62,690 nucleotides of DNA from an uncultured Pseudomonadota bacterium (GCA_903909415.1 CAIVVS010000283.1:1-62690), one strand, 5' to 3'. Positions 26,584 to 35,145 are shown, counted from the stretch's first letter. Notes: generated by a model not told the origin, from the sequence alone. Program-made: numbers and translations.

Positions 26584-28308
26584 TCAGTGCGACAGCCAGA
26601 ACTCGCCCACCGCCAGGCAGTCGATGCGCCGGTCCGCAAAGGCCTGCGCGGCCTCGCTCGGGGCGCAGACGATCGGTTCCTCGTGCACGTTGAAGCTGGT
26701 GTTCAGCACCAGCGGGATGCCGGAGAGCTCGCGGTAGCGGTTGATCAGCGCGTGGTAGCGCGGATTCCGGTCGTGCCGCACCAACTGCGGCCGCGCCGTC
26801 CCGTCCACGTGGACCACCGCCGGCACCCGCGCGCGCCATTCCTCGCGCACGTCGAAGGTCACAGTCATGAACTCGGCGGCATGGCGCGCCGGCGCGGCGT
26901 TGACGAACAGCTCGTCGGCGAACTCGGCGAGGCAGCTGGGCGCGAAAGGCATGAACTCGGTGCGCGACAGCCGGTCGTTCAGGGACTTGTTGATCTCGGC
27001 GTCGGTGGCGCGCGCGACCATCGAGCGGTTGCCCAGCGCGCGCGGACCGAACTCCATGCGCCCCTGGAACCAGCCGACCACCTGTCCGGCATGCACCGCC
27101 TGCGCGGCCCGCTCGACCAGCTCGCCTTCGGTGAGCTGCTCGTACCTGAGCCCGCGCCGGTCCAGCTCCGCACGGATCTCGTCCGGGCCGTACTCCGGGC
27201 CCCAGTACACGTCGCGCAACGGCTCCGCCGGCTTCGCCTCCAGCGCGAGCAGCGCCGCGCCCACGCTGTTGCCGGTGTCGGACATGCCGGGAAAGACGAA
27301 CAGGGACTCGACCTCGGGCAGGGCCGCCAGGCGCTGGTTCAGCTTGACGTTGGCGAACACCCCGCCGTTGACCGCGAGCCGCTTCTCGCCGGTCTGCGCG
27401 AGGAAGGAACGGATGACGGCGACCACGCTGGTTTCGAGCGCGTCCTGGGCGGCGGCGGCGACTTCCTCGCGCGAGCGTCCGCGCACCGCCTGTTCGATGT
27501 GCGCGGCGCGCAGCGCGTAGGCATCCGGGCGGCCGGCGAAATCCGAATCGAAATCCGTGGCGTCGGCGCTCGCGCGCAGGGCTGCTGCCATGGCCGGTCG
27601 CAACGGCGCGGGATCGCCGAAGGCCGCCAGTCCCAGCACCTTGCCTTCATGGCGCAGCGGCGTGAAGCCGAGCAGGCGCGTGACCACCTCGTAGAAGAAG
27701 CCCGGCGAATTGCCCGGCGTGTCTGACACGCGCAGGCGCTCCAGCCGCCCGCCGCGCCAGTGGCTGGCCGTATGGTGCTGGTCGAGGTCGCCTTCGCCGT
27801 CGATCGTCACCACCGCGGCGCTGTCCCAGCCGCTGTAGTGCGCGGCGGCGATCGCATGCGTGGCGTGGTGGTCGAAGAAGCGCAGCTGCGCGTCGGGGCG
27901 GAATCCCTCCTCGCGCAGGAACAGTTCGGTGCGGAAATGGTCCTCGACGCGGCCGCCGCCCGCGCGCAGTTCCTTCAGCAGGTTGCTGGTGGAGAACTGG
28001 CGCTCGGCCGGGGCGGACTGGAAACGCTTGGCGAAGCGGGCGACCGTGCGTTCAACTTCCTTCAGCGCGGTCGCGCGGCGCACGTAGCGCTCGGCGAAGT
28101 GGCCGTAGATCGAGGCGATGAGGTCCACGTCGCGGCGCGTGGCGCCGGCCTGGCGCAGCACTTCGTCGATCGCCGCCTGCGGCAGGCGGCCGCCGTCGCA
28201 CTTCACGCGCGACAGGCGTTCCTCGGCGATGGCCGCGACCAGGCGGCCGTCGCGGAACACGCAGGCCGAGGCGTCATGCGAGGACGCGATGCCCAGAATG
28301 AGTGACAT
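26584..28308 (-). CDS. Carbamoyltransferase, NodU/CmcH family
   Basis: Predicted to transfer carbamoyl from carbamoyl phosphate to a hydroxyl of a small molecule or sugar via carbamoyl-AMP. 574 residues, usual length. The N-terminal Kae1/TsaD-like domain starts LILGIASSHDASACVF with AAIAEERLSRVK, and holds the metal-binding FDHHATHAIAAAHYSGWDSA and VVTIDGEGDLDQHH. The C-terminal domain has GWFQGRMEFGPRALGNRSMV and VLNTSFNVHEEPIVCAPSEA. Substrate unknown; no antibiotic or Nod-factor genes are nearby. It is divergent from the TPR-CHAT gene across 251 bases. Confidence 0.9.
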   Translation of the reverse strand: MSLILGIASSHDASACVFRDGRLVAAIAEERLSRVKCDGGRLPQAAIDEVLRQAGATRRDVDLIASIYGHFAERYVRRATALKEVERTVARFAKRFQSAPAERQFSTSNLLKELRAGGGRVEDHFRTELFLREEGFRPDAQLRFFDHHATHAIAAAHYSGWDSAAVVTIDGEGDLDQHHTASHWRGGRLERLRVSDTPGNSPGFFYEVVTRLLGFTPLRHEGKVLGLAAFGDPAPLRPAMAAALRASADATDFDSDFAGRPDAYALRAAHIEQAVRGRSREEVAAAAQDALETSVVAVIRSFLAQTGEKRLAVNGGVFANVKLNQRLAALPEVESLFVFPGMSDTGNSVGAALLALEAKPAEPLRDVYWGPEYGPDEIRAELDRRGLRYEQLTEGELVERAAQAVHAGQVVGWFQGRMEFGPRALGNRSMVARATDAEINKSLNDRLSRTEFMPFAPSCLAEFADELFVNAAPARHAAEFMTVTFDVREEWRARVPAVVHVDGTARPQLVRHDRNPRYHALINRYRELSGIPLVLNTSFNVHEEPIVCAPSEAAQAFADRRIDCLAVGEFWLSH

Positions 28309-28559
28309 GGGGTGGTGTTTCCCGTTAAGCGCGCGCCGCCGCGGTCGGCTGACCGCGACAGGCCGGCGCCGACGCTGTCAGCCTATCGGCAGGCAGCCGG
28401 CGCGATGGCGCTGCAATATCACCAGTTTACCAGCGTGCCTGCCGGGCGCCGGCCTTGCGTGGACCCACGCCTGACAGCGTGCGACGGGCGCATGGTGCGC
28501 CTCCCTCGCATTTCCGTCGTATTGCCCTGGATGACCAGGCTCGAACACCAAGGAACAAC
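28309..28559. other. Intergenic region between divergent genes
   Basis: 251 GC-rich bases between the carbamoyltransferase and the TPR-CHAT gene. It should hold both promoters, but I find no convincing -35/-10 pair. An ATATCACC/TTTACC patch near 28415-28430 is the only AT-rich part. Confidence 0.5.
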
Positions 28560-31500
28560 GTGGCAAGCAACGAGCGTCTCCGTTTCATCCTCGCATCCTC
28601 GTCCGCATTGGTCCTGGGTACGGCCATGCTCGTGATGGCGTCGCTTCCCGCGCAGGCCCAGCAGCCCGGTGGCGGGCGTTTCGGCGGCGGCCAGGGCGCT
28701 GGGCAGGGTGGCGGACAAGGCCCGCGGCAAGGCGTGCCCGCAGGGGGCATTGCGCCAGCTGGGGCGTCGATCAGCGAGGCGGTGCGGGGCTGGATCGAGC
28801 GGTCGGTCGCCGCGCGGGACGGACAGGATCCCGAGCGGGAACTCGAGGTCCTGGAAGAAGGCCTGAAGGCGGTCGGCCCGACCAGTACCGACGCATTCTG
28901 GCTGTGGCTGCAGATGCGCCAGTACCACGCCGACCGCGGCAACAATGCTGAGGTGCAGCGCGTGGTCGAGCAGCAGCTGCGCACCGTATCCGGTCCCGGG
29001 CAGGAGTTGCAGGTCATCGCGGCGCAGGTCACCTCGCGCGCCGCCGTGCTGGACCGCGCCGGCGCCAAACAGTCGCTTGACCGCCTGGCGCAGGTTCTCG
29101 GCCGGCTGCGCCTGTCGCCGGCCTGGTCGCGCAATGGCGACGTGTTCCAGGCCTGGTCAGCCTGGGCAACGGGCAACTACCACACGCCCCAGGGCCACGC
29201 GGTGGAGGCCGAGGCGGCCTACCAGGCCTGCGTGTCCTCGATGACGCGGTACCTCGGCCCCAACCCGGATACGGCCATGCGCCTGGCTTTCGTGCTCGCC
29301 GATTGCAGCCGCGGCCTGGTGGACGCCCTGGTGGCGCAGGGCAAGCTGGCCGAGGCCGGCGCGGTGGCGGCGCAGCAGCGCGCCTTCGTCGACCGCTTGG
29401 GCCAGGACCAGCAACGGCCCCAGATCATCGCCAGGCTGGCGCCCAGCTTCGCGCGCGTGGCGCTGGAACAGGGGCGCAGCGCCGAGGCGCGCAAGATCCT
29501 CGATGCCGCGCTGGCGATGCAAGTCGCGGCCAAGGCCAGCGAAGGCTCGGGCAGGGTGGCCAACCTGCGTCTGATGCTAGCGCAGCTGGACATGCTCGAG
29601 GGCAACTGGGACAAGGCCCTGCAGATGCTCGAGGCGCGCCGCCGTGCGCTGGAATCGGCGCCCGCCGCGCGCGGCAACCGGGGCGTGGTGTCGGATGACT
29701 ACGCCTACACGCTGGTGCGGCTGGGCCGGGCGCAACAGGCGGTGGACATGATGAAGCGCGTGGTCGACGCGCGCGAGACCCTGTTCGACGCGAACTCGCT
29801 GCACCGCTGGGAGGGCCGCGCGTTCTACGGGGTGGCGCTGGCCGCGGCCGGGCAGCGTGACGCGGCGCTGGTTGAACTGGGCGAAGCGGTGCCGCGCCTG
29901 CTGGAGTTGTCGCACGCGGAGCGCTCCTCGTCGGAGGCGGGCGTGTTGCGCGCCACGCGGCTGAACTGGATCCTGGACGGCTACATACGCGCGTTGTCCG
30001 ATGCGGCACGCGAGGGCGCCGGCGCGATCGGCCCCCGCAGGCTCGACCCGGTGGCCGAAGCCTTCCGCCTCGCCGACCTGGCCCGCGGCAGCACGGTGCA
30101 GCGCGCGCTGGCCGCGTCCGCCTCCCGCGCGAACATCGCGGACCCGGCCCTCGCGGCGCTGGCGCGGCGCGAGCAGGACCTGCAGCGCGAGATGAGTTCC
30201 CTGTCGGACGCGATCGGCAACCTGCTGTCGCGCGGGCGCATCGCCGAGCAGGACAAGGTGGTGGCCGACATGCGCGCCGAGCTCACGCGCATGCGCAACG
30301 AACATGCCGGCGTGCGGCGCGACCTGCAGCGGCGCTACCCGGACTATGCAAGCCTGCTGGAGCCGCGTCCGGCGAGCGTCGCGGACCTGCAGCGCCTGCT
30401 CAAGCCGGGCGAGGCCATGGTGTCGATCTACACCGGCAGCGACCGTACCCTGGTCTGGGCGATTCCCCAGTCCGGGCCGGTGCGCTTCACCGTGTCGTCG
30501 CTCAGCGAGGCGCAGATCGCCGAGCGCGTGGGCCGCATACGCAAGGCGCTGGACGCCGACGAAAGCCCGATCGAGCGACTGCCGGCCTTCGACTTCGCCG
30601 CCGCGCACGAGCTGTATGCGCAGCTGCTCGCTCCCGTCGAGGCAGGCTGGCAGGGTGCGCGCGAACTGGTCATCGTGCCGCACGGCCGGCTGGGCCAGCT
30701 GCCCTTCGGCGTGCTGACCACCGCGCCGTTCAGCGCGCCGGCGGCCAGGCTGCGCTACGGCGAGTTCGCCCAGGCGCCCTGGCTGATCCGCCGCGTGGCG
30801 GTGTCGCAGTTGCCGGCCGCCGTGGCGCTGGTGGCGCTGCGCGGCCGTGCGCAGGGCGCGCGCGCCGAGCGCGCGTTCGCCGGCTTCGGCGACCCCGTGT
30901 TCAGCCCGGCGACCACCGCCGGGACGACGCGCTCGGCCGCACGCCGCAACCTGGTGGTCAGCGCAACCGCGGAGCAGCGCGCCGATCCGGCCGCGGCGGT
31001 GGACCTCGCGCTGCTCGCGCAGTTGCCGGACACGGCCGAGGAGATCATGGAAGTCGCGAAGATCCTGAACGCCGATGCGGCGCGCGACGTCTACCTGCAG
31101 CGCCGCGCGTCCGAGCGCAACGTGAAGGCGACCGACCTGTCGGGCTACCGCGTCGTGATGTTCGCCACCCACGGCCTGGTGCCGGGCGACATGCCCGGGC
31201 TGTTCCAGCCGGCGCTGGCGCTGTCCAACCCGGCGGTCAGCGGTGATGGCGAGGACGGGGTCCTGACCATGGACGAGATCCTTGGCCTGCGGCTGCGCGC
31301 GGACTGGGTGGTGCTCTCCGCCTGCAACACCGCCTCGCCCACGGGCAGCGGCGGCGAGGCGGTGTCGGGCCTGGGTCGCGCGTTCTTCTATGCCGGGGCC
31401 AAGGCCCTGCTGGTCACCAACTGGCCGGTCGAGACGGTATCGGCACGGCTCCTGACCACGGACGCGTTCCGGCGGCAGGCGGCCGATGCCACGCTGTCGC

Positions 31501-31619
31501 GCGCGCGCGCCCTGCAGCAGTCCTCGCTGGGGTTGATGCAGTTGTCGGCCGGCGAGGCATTCAGTTATGCGCACCCGCTGTTCTGGGCGCCCTACGTGGT
31601 GGTCGGCGACGGCGGTTGA
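28560..31619 (+). CDS. Secreted TPR-CHAT (caspase-like) protein
   Basis: 1019 residues from a GTG at 28560 with AAGGAA upstream. Residues 1-33 are a signal peptide (ASSSALVLGTAMLVM...LPAQA). Next is a Gly/Gln-rich spacer (about 36-70), helical TPR-like repeats to about 500, and a coiled coil at about 550-620 (RREQDLQREMSSLSDAIGNL). The CHAT domain from about 640 begins LKPGEAMVSIYTGSDRTLVW, with LVIVPHGRLGQLPFGVLT and the predicted His-Cys dyad H871 (MFATHGL) and C922 (LSACNT). CHAT is a caspase/separase-like protease fold. No cognate partner is recognised; the divergent neighbour is a carbamoyltransferase. A strong terminator follows at 31709. Confidence 0.9.
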   Translation: MASNERLRFILASSSALVLGTAMLVMASLPAQAQQPGGGRFGGGQGAGQGGGQGPRQGVPAGGIAPAGASISEAVRGWIERSVAARDGQDPERELEVLEEGLKAVGPTSTDAFWLWLQMRQYHADRGNNAEVQRVVEQQLRTVSGPGQELQVIAAQVTSRAAVLDRAGAKQSLDRLAQVLGRLRLSPAWSRNGDVFQAWSAWATGNYHTPQGHAVEAEAAYQACVSSMTRYLGPNPDTAMRLAFVLADCSRGLVDALVAQGKLAEAGAVAAQQRAFVDRLGQDQQRPQIIARLAPSFARVALEQGRSAEARKILDAALAMQVAAKASEGSGRVANLRLMLAQLDMLEGNWDKALQMLEARRRALESAPAARGNRGVVSDDYAYTLVRLGRAQQAVDMMKRVVDARETLFDANSLHRWEGRAFYGVALAAAGQRDAALVELGEAVPRLLELSHAERSSSEAGVLRATRLNWILDGYIRALSDAAREGAGAIGPRRLDPVAEAFRLADLARGSTVQRALAASASRANIADPALAALARREQDLQREMSSLSDAIGNLLSRGRIAEQDKVVADMRAELTRMRNEHAGVRRDLQRRYPDYASLLEPRPASVADLQRLLKPGEAMVSIYTGSDRTLVWAIPQSGPVRFTVSSLSEAQIAERVGRIRKALDADESPIERLPAFDFAAAHELYAQLLAPVEAGWQGARELVIVPHGRLGQLPFGVLTTAPFSAPAARLRYGEFAQAPWLIRRVAVSQLPAAVALVALRGRAQGARAERAFAGFGDPVFSPATTAGTTRSAARRNLVVSATAEQRADPAAAVDLALLAQLPDTAEEIMEVAKILNADAARDVYLQRRASERNVKATDLSGYRVVMFATHGLVPGDMPGLFQPALALSNPAVSGDGEDGVLTMDEILGLRLRADWVVLSACNTASPTGSGGEAVSGLGRAFFYAGAKALLVTNWPVETVSARLLTTDAFRRQAADATLSRARALQQSSLGLMQLSAGEAFSYAHPLFWAPYVVVGDGG

Positions 31620-31708
31620 CCCGGTCCGGGGCGCGGTGCGATGGACGTCGGCGCCCGGCCGGCGAGCCGGCGGCCCCACGGGGGGATGAGGGCATCCCGC
31701 AAAAGCGG

Positions 31709-31757
31709 AAGCCCGTTGGTCCGCCAGGAAAAATCCTGTCGAATCAACGGGCTTTTT
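31709..31757 (+). terminator. Rho-independent terminator after the CHAT gene
   Basis: A perfect 10-base inverted repeat, AAGCCCGTTG (31709-31718) and CAACGGGCTT (31745-31754), runs into TTTTT on the plus strand; the 26-base loop contains a smaller AGGA...TCCT hairpin. Seen from the minus strand the same stem lies just beyond the tRNA 3' end, so it may serve both. Confidence 0.85.
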
Positions 31758-31759
31758 GT

Positions 31760-31836
<77 letters not shown>

Positions 31837-31850
31837 ATGCAAGACCGTGA

Positions 31851-31880
31851 ATTATCGGTTTTCGTGCCCTGCCGTGTCAA
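31851..31880 (-). promoter_or_regulatory. Promoter of the tRNA gene
   Basis: On the minus strand a perfect -35 TTGACA (31875-31880) and a -10 GATAAT (31851-31856) are separated by 18 bases. The expected start point is a few bases before the tRNA 5' end at 31836. Confidence 0.75.
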
Positions 31881-31951
31881 GGAAGGCGGGGTTGGCGTGT
31901 TGTATCCGTGCCGCATCCGCCGTTCCGGATCGTGAAATTCATGCACTGACC

Positions 31952-31980
31952 TTGCCATCCCCGGGATTGCTCCGTAACAT
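31952..31980 (+). promoter_or_regulatory. Candidate promoter of panE
   Basis: TTGCCA (31952-31957), 17-base spacer, TAACAT (31975-31980). The start point would be near 31987, giving a 70-base leader. A perfect inverted repeat lies over the predicted start site. Confidence 0.5.
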
Positions 31981-31983
31981 GGA

Positions 31984-32006
31984 TTTGTCAAAATGAACAT
32001 GACAAA
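31984..32006 (+). promoter_or_regulatory. Inverted repeat, possible operator
   Basis: TTTGTCA (31984-31990) and TGACAAA (32000-32006) form a perfect 7-base inverted repeat with a 9-base AT-rich spacer. Its centre-to-centre spacing is about 16 bases. It covers the predicted +1 of the panE promoter, a typical repressor position. It lacks the length and T-tract of a terminator. Confidence 0.5.
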
Positions 32007-32056
32007 CTGCCGTTTCGGACTCCCTTTCCGACCGGCGCCAACCCGGGGGTGCGGCC

Positions 32057-33097
32057 ATGAAGATCTGCGTTGTCGGAGCCGGTTCGATCGGCGGCTATGT
32101 GGGCGTGAAGCTCGCGCTGGCCGGCCATGAAGTCACCCTGATCGCGCGCGGCGCGAACCTCGCCGCCATCCGCGCCAACGGCATGCGCTTGCGCGCCGGC
32201 GGCATCGAACACATCGCCCGCAACGTGCGCGCCACCGACGACTTGCGCGAGGCCGGCCCGCAGGACGTGGTGATCCTGGGCATGAAGGCCCACCAGGTCG
32301 AGGCGGTGTGCGCGCGGATCGACGCCCTGATGCACCAGGACACGCTGGTGGTCCCCATGCAGAACGGCATCCCGTGGTGGTACTTCCAGCGCCATGGCGG
32401 GCCGCATGACGGCCGGCGTGTCGAGACCGTGGATCCGAACGGGCGCATCGCCGCCGCGATCGACCCGCGCCGCATCATCGGCTGCGTGGTCTATCCCGCG
32501 TGCGAGCTGGCCGCGCCGGGCGTGGTGCACCACATCGAGGGCGACCGTTTCCCGCTCGGGGAGATCGACGGCAGCCGCACCGAGCGCGTCGAGCGCCTGT
32601 CCGCGGCTTTCGCCGCGGCCGGCCTCAAGGCCCCGGTGCTGGACAACATCCGCGCCGAGATCTGGCTCAAGCTCTGGGGCAACCTCACCTTCAACCCGAT
32701 CAGCGCGCTCACCCATTCCACGCTGGTGGACATCTGCCAGTTCCCGCAGACGCGCGAGATCGCCGCCAGCATGATGCGCGAGGCCGAGTCGGTCGCGCGC
32801 AGCCTGGGCATCACGTTCCGCGTGTCGCTGGAAAAGCGCATCGCCGGCGCGGAGAAGGTCGGCAAGCACAAGACCTCGATGCTGCAGGACGTGGAGGCCG
32901 GGCGCGACCCGGAGATCGACGCGCTGGTGGGCTCGGTGATCGAGCTGGGCCGGCTGGTGGGCGTGCCCACGCCGCACATCGACACCGTGTTCGCACTGGT
33001 GAAACTGCTGGGCCGGCGCATGCAGGAAGAGAAGGTCTACATCCGCGCCCATCCGTTCGACATCCCGGCGCCGCGCGTGGCGGGCCAGGCCGGCTGA
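32057..33097 (+). CDS. panE: 2-dehydropantoate 2-reductase family protein
   Basis: NADPH-dependent ketopantoate reductase of pantothenate (coenzyme A) synthesis, or a paralogue. 346 residues, longer than E. coli PanE (about 300). The N-terminal Rossmann motif VVGAGSIGGYVGVKLALAGH and the catalytic-lysine region VVILGMKAHQVEAV are clear. The C-terminal domain has EIWLKLWGNLTFNPISALTH and EIDALVGSVIELGRLVGVPTPH. No pantothenate genes lie beside it, so the substrate is inferred from family only; several organisms carry ApbA/PanE paralogues of other function. Confidence 0.82.
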   Translation: MKICVVGAGSIGGYVGVKLALAGHEVTLIARGANLAAIRANGMRLRAGGIEHIARNVRATDDLREAGPQDVVILGMKAHQVEAVCARIDALMHQDTLVVPMQNGIPWWYFQRHGGPHDGRRVETVDPNGRIAAAIDPRRIIGCVVYPACELAAPGVVHHIEGDRFPLGEIDGSRTERVERLSAAFAAAGLKAPVLDNIRAEIWLKLWGNLTFNPISALTHSTLVDICQFPQTREIAASMMREAESVARSLGITFRVSLEKRIAGAEKVGKHKTSMLQDVEAGRDPEIDALVGSVIELGRLVGVPTPHIDTVFALVKLLGRRMQEEKVYIRAHPFDIPAPRVAGQAG

Positions 33098-33120
33098 GGG
33101 GCAGGCTCACTAGCCTTGCG

Positions 33121-33141
33121 GCGCGGGGGTGTCCCCCGCGC
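33121..33141 (+). terminator. GC-rich hairpin after panE
   Basis: GCGCGGGGG, a TGT loop and CCCCCGCGC form a perfect 9-base stem between panE and the next gene. No T-tract follows, so intrinsic termination is doubtful; it directly abuts the TACAAT element at 33143. Confidence 0.4.
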
Positions 33142-33142
33142 C

Positions 33143-33148
33143 TACAAT
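33143..33148 (+). promoter_or_regulatory. Candidate -10 close to the start codon at 33155
   Basis: TACAAT ends 6 bases before the ATG at 33155, suggesting a leaderless transcript. A TTGCGG further upstream is too distant (about 21 bases) to be a good -35, so the promoter is tentative. Confidence 0.35.
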
Positions 33149-33154
33149 CCGCGC

Positions 33155-34360
33155 ATGGCAATGAATACCCCTTGCGATGCCGTGATCGTCGGCGCCGGTT
33201 CCGCCGGGCTGTCGCTGGCGCTGGCCCTCGCGCAGGCCGGGCGGCGCGTCACCGTGCTGGATGCCGCGCCGGCGCCGGCGCCGCTTCCCGATGCGCCGGA
33301 CCAATGGGAGCCGCGCGTGCTCGCGCTGTCCCCTGCGAGCGTCGCCTTCCTGCGCGGTTGCGGCGTCGGCGCGCTGTTCGACGGGCCGCGCGCCGGCGTG
33401 ATCGAGCGCATGCGCGTGCGCGGCGACGACGGTGCGTCGCTGCTGGAGTTCAGCGCCTGGGACGCGGGGCTGGACGTGCTTGCGCACATCGTCGAGGTGG
33501 GCCGCCTGCAGCACGCGCTGCGCGGGGCGGCTCTGGCCGCGCCCGGCATCACCCTGCGCCACGCCGTCGCGCCTGAGCGCATGTCGCAGGCGGACACGCA
33601 CGTCGAACTCGCGCTCGCATCCGGGGAAACGCTGCGCGCACCGCTGCTGGTCGGGGCCGACGGCCCGGGGTCCTGGACGCGCGATGCCGCGGGCCTGCAT
33701 GCGACGCGCGTGCCCTACGGGCAGACCGGCGTGGTCGCGAGTTTTGATTGCGAACTGGAGCACCGCGGCATCGCCCGCCAGTGGTTCAGGCGCGAGGGCG
33801 CGGGGGCGAACGGCAGTGTCCTCGCATGGCTGCCCCTGCCGGGCAGGCGCATGTCGATGGTGTGGTCCGCGCCGGAGGATCAGGCGCGCGCGCTCCTGCA
33901 GATGGATCCCGCGTCGCTGGAGTCCGAGGTCGCGCGCGCCGGCGGCAACGAACTCGGTCGCCTGCGGCTGATCGGGCGGGCGGCGGCGTTTCCGCTGGTG
34001 CTGATGGGCGTGGACCGGCTGATCGCGCCGCGCGTGGCACTCATCGGCGATGCGGCGCACGTGGTGCATCCGCTGGCCGGCCAGGGCGCGAACCTCGGTT
34101 TCGCCGATGCCGGCTGCCTGGCGGCCTGCCTCGCGGGCAGCCGCGATCCGGGCGCGCGCCGCGTGCTGCGCGCCTACGAGCGCGCGAGGGCCGGGGATAT
34201 ACTGGCGATGAAGACAGCGACCGATGGATTGGTGCGCCTGTTCTCGAACCCATCGGCGGTGGTGGCGCGCCTGCGCAACGCCGGACTGAACTTATTCGAC
34301 CGCGCGCCGCTCCTAAAGACGGTCGCGACACGGCATGCCGCCGGCACTGCGCTGTGGTAG
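33155..34360 (+). CDS. UbiF/UbiM-like FAD monooxygenase
   Basis: Second ubiquinone-type aromatic hydroxylase in this window. 401 residues. FAD motif AVIVGAGSAGLSLALALAQA at the N-terminus, LLVGADGPGSWTRDAAG (DG) in the middle, and GDAAHVVHPLAGQGANLGFA near residue 300. The GDAAH form is that of UbiF/UbiI/UbiM/Coq6, unlike the NAAQ form of the gene at 4763. Since coq7 (54327) can supply C6 hydroxylation, this gene may cover C5 or be a multi-position UbiM-type enzyme. It is followed 32 bases later by dsbC. Confidence 0.85.
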   Translation: MAMNTPCDAVIVGAGSAGLSLALALAQAGRRVTVLDAAPAPAPLPDAPDQWEPRVLALSPASVAFLRGCGVGALFDGPRAGVIERMRVRGDDGASLLEFSAWDAGLDVLAHIVEVGRLQHALRGAALAAPGITLRHAVAPERMSQADTHVELALASGETLRAPLLVGADGPGSWTRDAAGLHATRVPYGQTGVVASFDCELEHRGIARQWFRREGAGANGSVLAWLPLPGRRMSMVWSAPEDQARALLQMDPASLESEVARAGGNELGRLRLIGRAAAFPLVLMGVDRLIAPRVALIGDAAHVVHPLAGQGANLGFADAGCLAACLAGSRDPGARRVLRAYERARAGDILAMKTATDGLVRLFSNPSAVVARLRNAGLNLFDRAPLLKTVATRHAAGTALW

Positions 34361-34392
34361 CGCGACGTTACGATTTGAACATGGAGTAAATA

Positions 34393-35115
34393 ATGAATAA
34401 AATCAGCCACTTACGTTTTTTTGTGGCCGTTTTCTCCCTGTTCGCCCTGGCCTGCGGCGCGGCCCTGGCCGATGAGGCCTCGGTCAAGAAGGAACTCGAG
34501 GCGCGCTTTCCCGGGTTGAAGATCGACCGCATCACCAAGACCAACATGCTGGACCTGTACGAAGTGGTCTCCGGCAAGGAGGTGGTCTACACGGACGACA
34601 AGGCGACCTACCTGTTCAGCGGCAACCTGATCGAGGTGAAGACGCGCAAGAACATCACCCAGGAGCGTGTGGAGCAACTCACCGCGGTCAACTTCAAGGA
34701 CCTGCCGTTCGAGCTGGCGATCAAGACGGTGCGCGGCAAGGGCACGCGCCAGGTGGCGATGTTCTCCGACCCGAACTGCCCGTACTGCAAGCGCATGGAC
34801 AAGGCCGTGATGGACATGGACGACATCACGATCTACACCTTCCTGTACCCCATCCTCGCGGCCGATTCGGCCGAGAAGGCCAAGATGATCTGGTGTGCGC
34901 CCGACAAGAGCCGCGCCTACATGGACTGGATGCTGCGCGGCCGCTCGCCGGCCGTGGGCAAGGACTGCGATGCGCCGATCAACCGCATGGTCGAACTCGG
35001 CCGGCGCCTCGGCATGGACTCGGTGCCGGTCACGATCATGACCTCCGGCCAGCGCATCGTCGGCGCGCGCGTCGAGGACCTGCAGCGCCTGATGCAGACT
35101 GCGTCGGCGAAGTAG
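34393..35115 (+). CDS. dsbC: Periplasmic thiol:disulfide isomerase DsbC
   Basis: Reshuffles wrong disulfides in exported proteins. 240 residues. Signal peptide LRFFVAVFSLFALACGAALA, N-terminal dimerisation domain (VKKELEARFPGLKIDRI), then a thioredoxin fold with the active-site CPYC in FSDPNCPYCKRMD. The second, structural cysteine pair (IWCAPDK and GKDCDAP) and the cis-Pro region VPVTIM are also present. It is convergent with mltA. Plausible substrates in this window include the two-cysteine LptD and the cysteine-bearing MltA linker. Confidence 0.95.
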   Translation: MNKISHLRFFVAVFSLFALACGAALADEASVKKELEARFPGLKIDRITKTNMLDLYEVVSGKEVVYTDDKATYLFSGNLIEVKTRKNITQERVEQLTAVNFKDLPFELAIKTVRGKGTRQVAMFSDPNCPYCKRMDKAVMDMDDITIYTFLYPILAADSAEKAKMIWCAPDKSRAYMDWMLRGRSPAVGKDCDAPINRMVELGRRLGMDSVPVTIMTSGQRIVGARVEDLQRLMQTASAK

Positions 35116-35126
35116 GTTCGCCTGTC

Positions 35127-35145
35127 GGGCCTGCGGCGCAGGCCC
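35127..35145 (+). terminator. Hairpin between convergent dsbC and mltA
   Basis: GGGCCTGC (35127-35134), loop GGC, GCAGGCCC (35138-35145). No T-tract on either strand. A short direct repeat TTCCCGAAGCAGG (two copies) follows at about 35156-35180. Confidence 0.4.
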
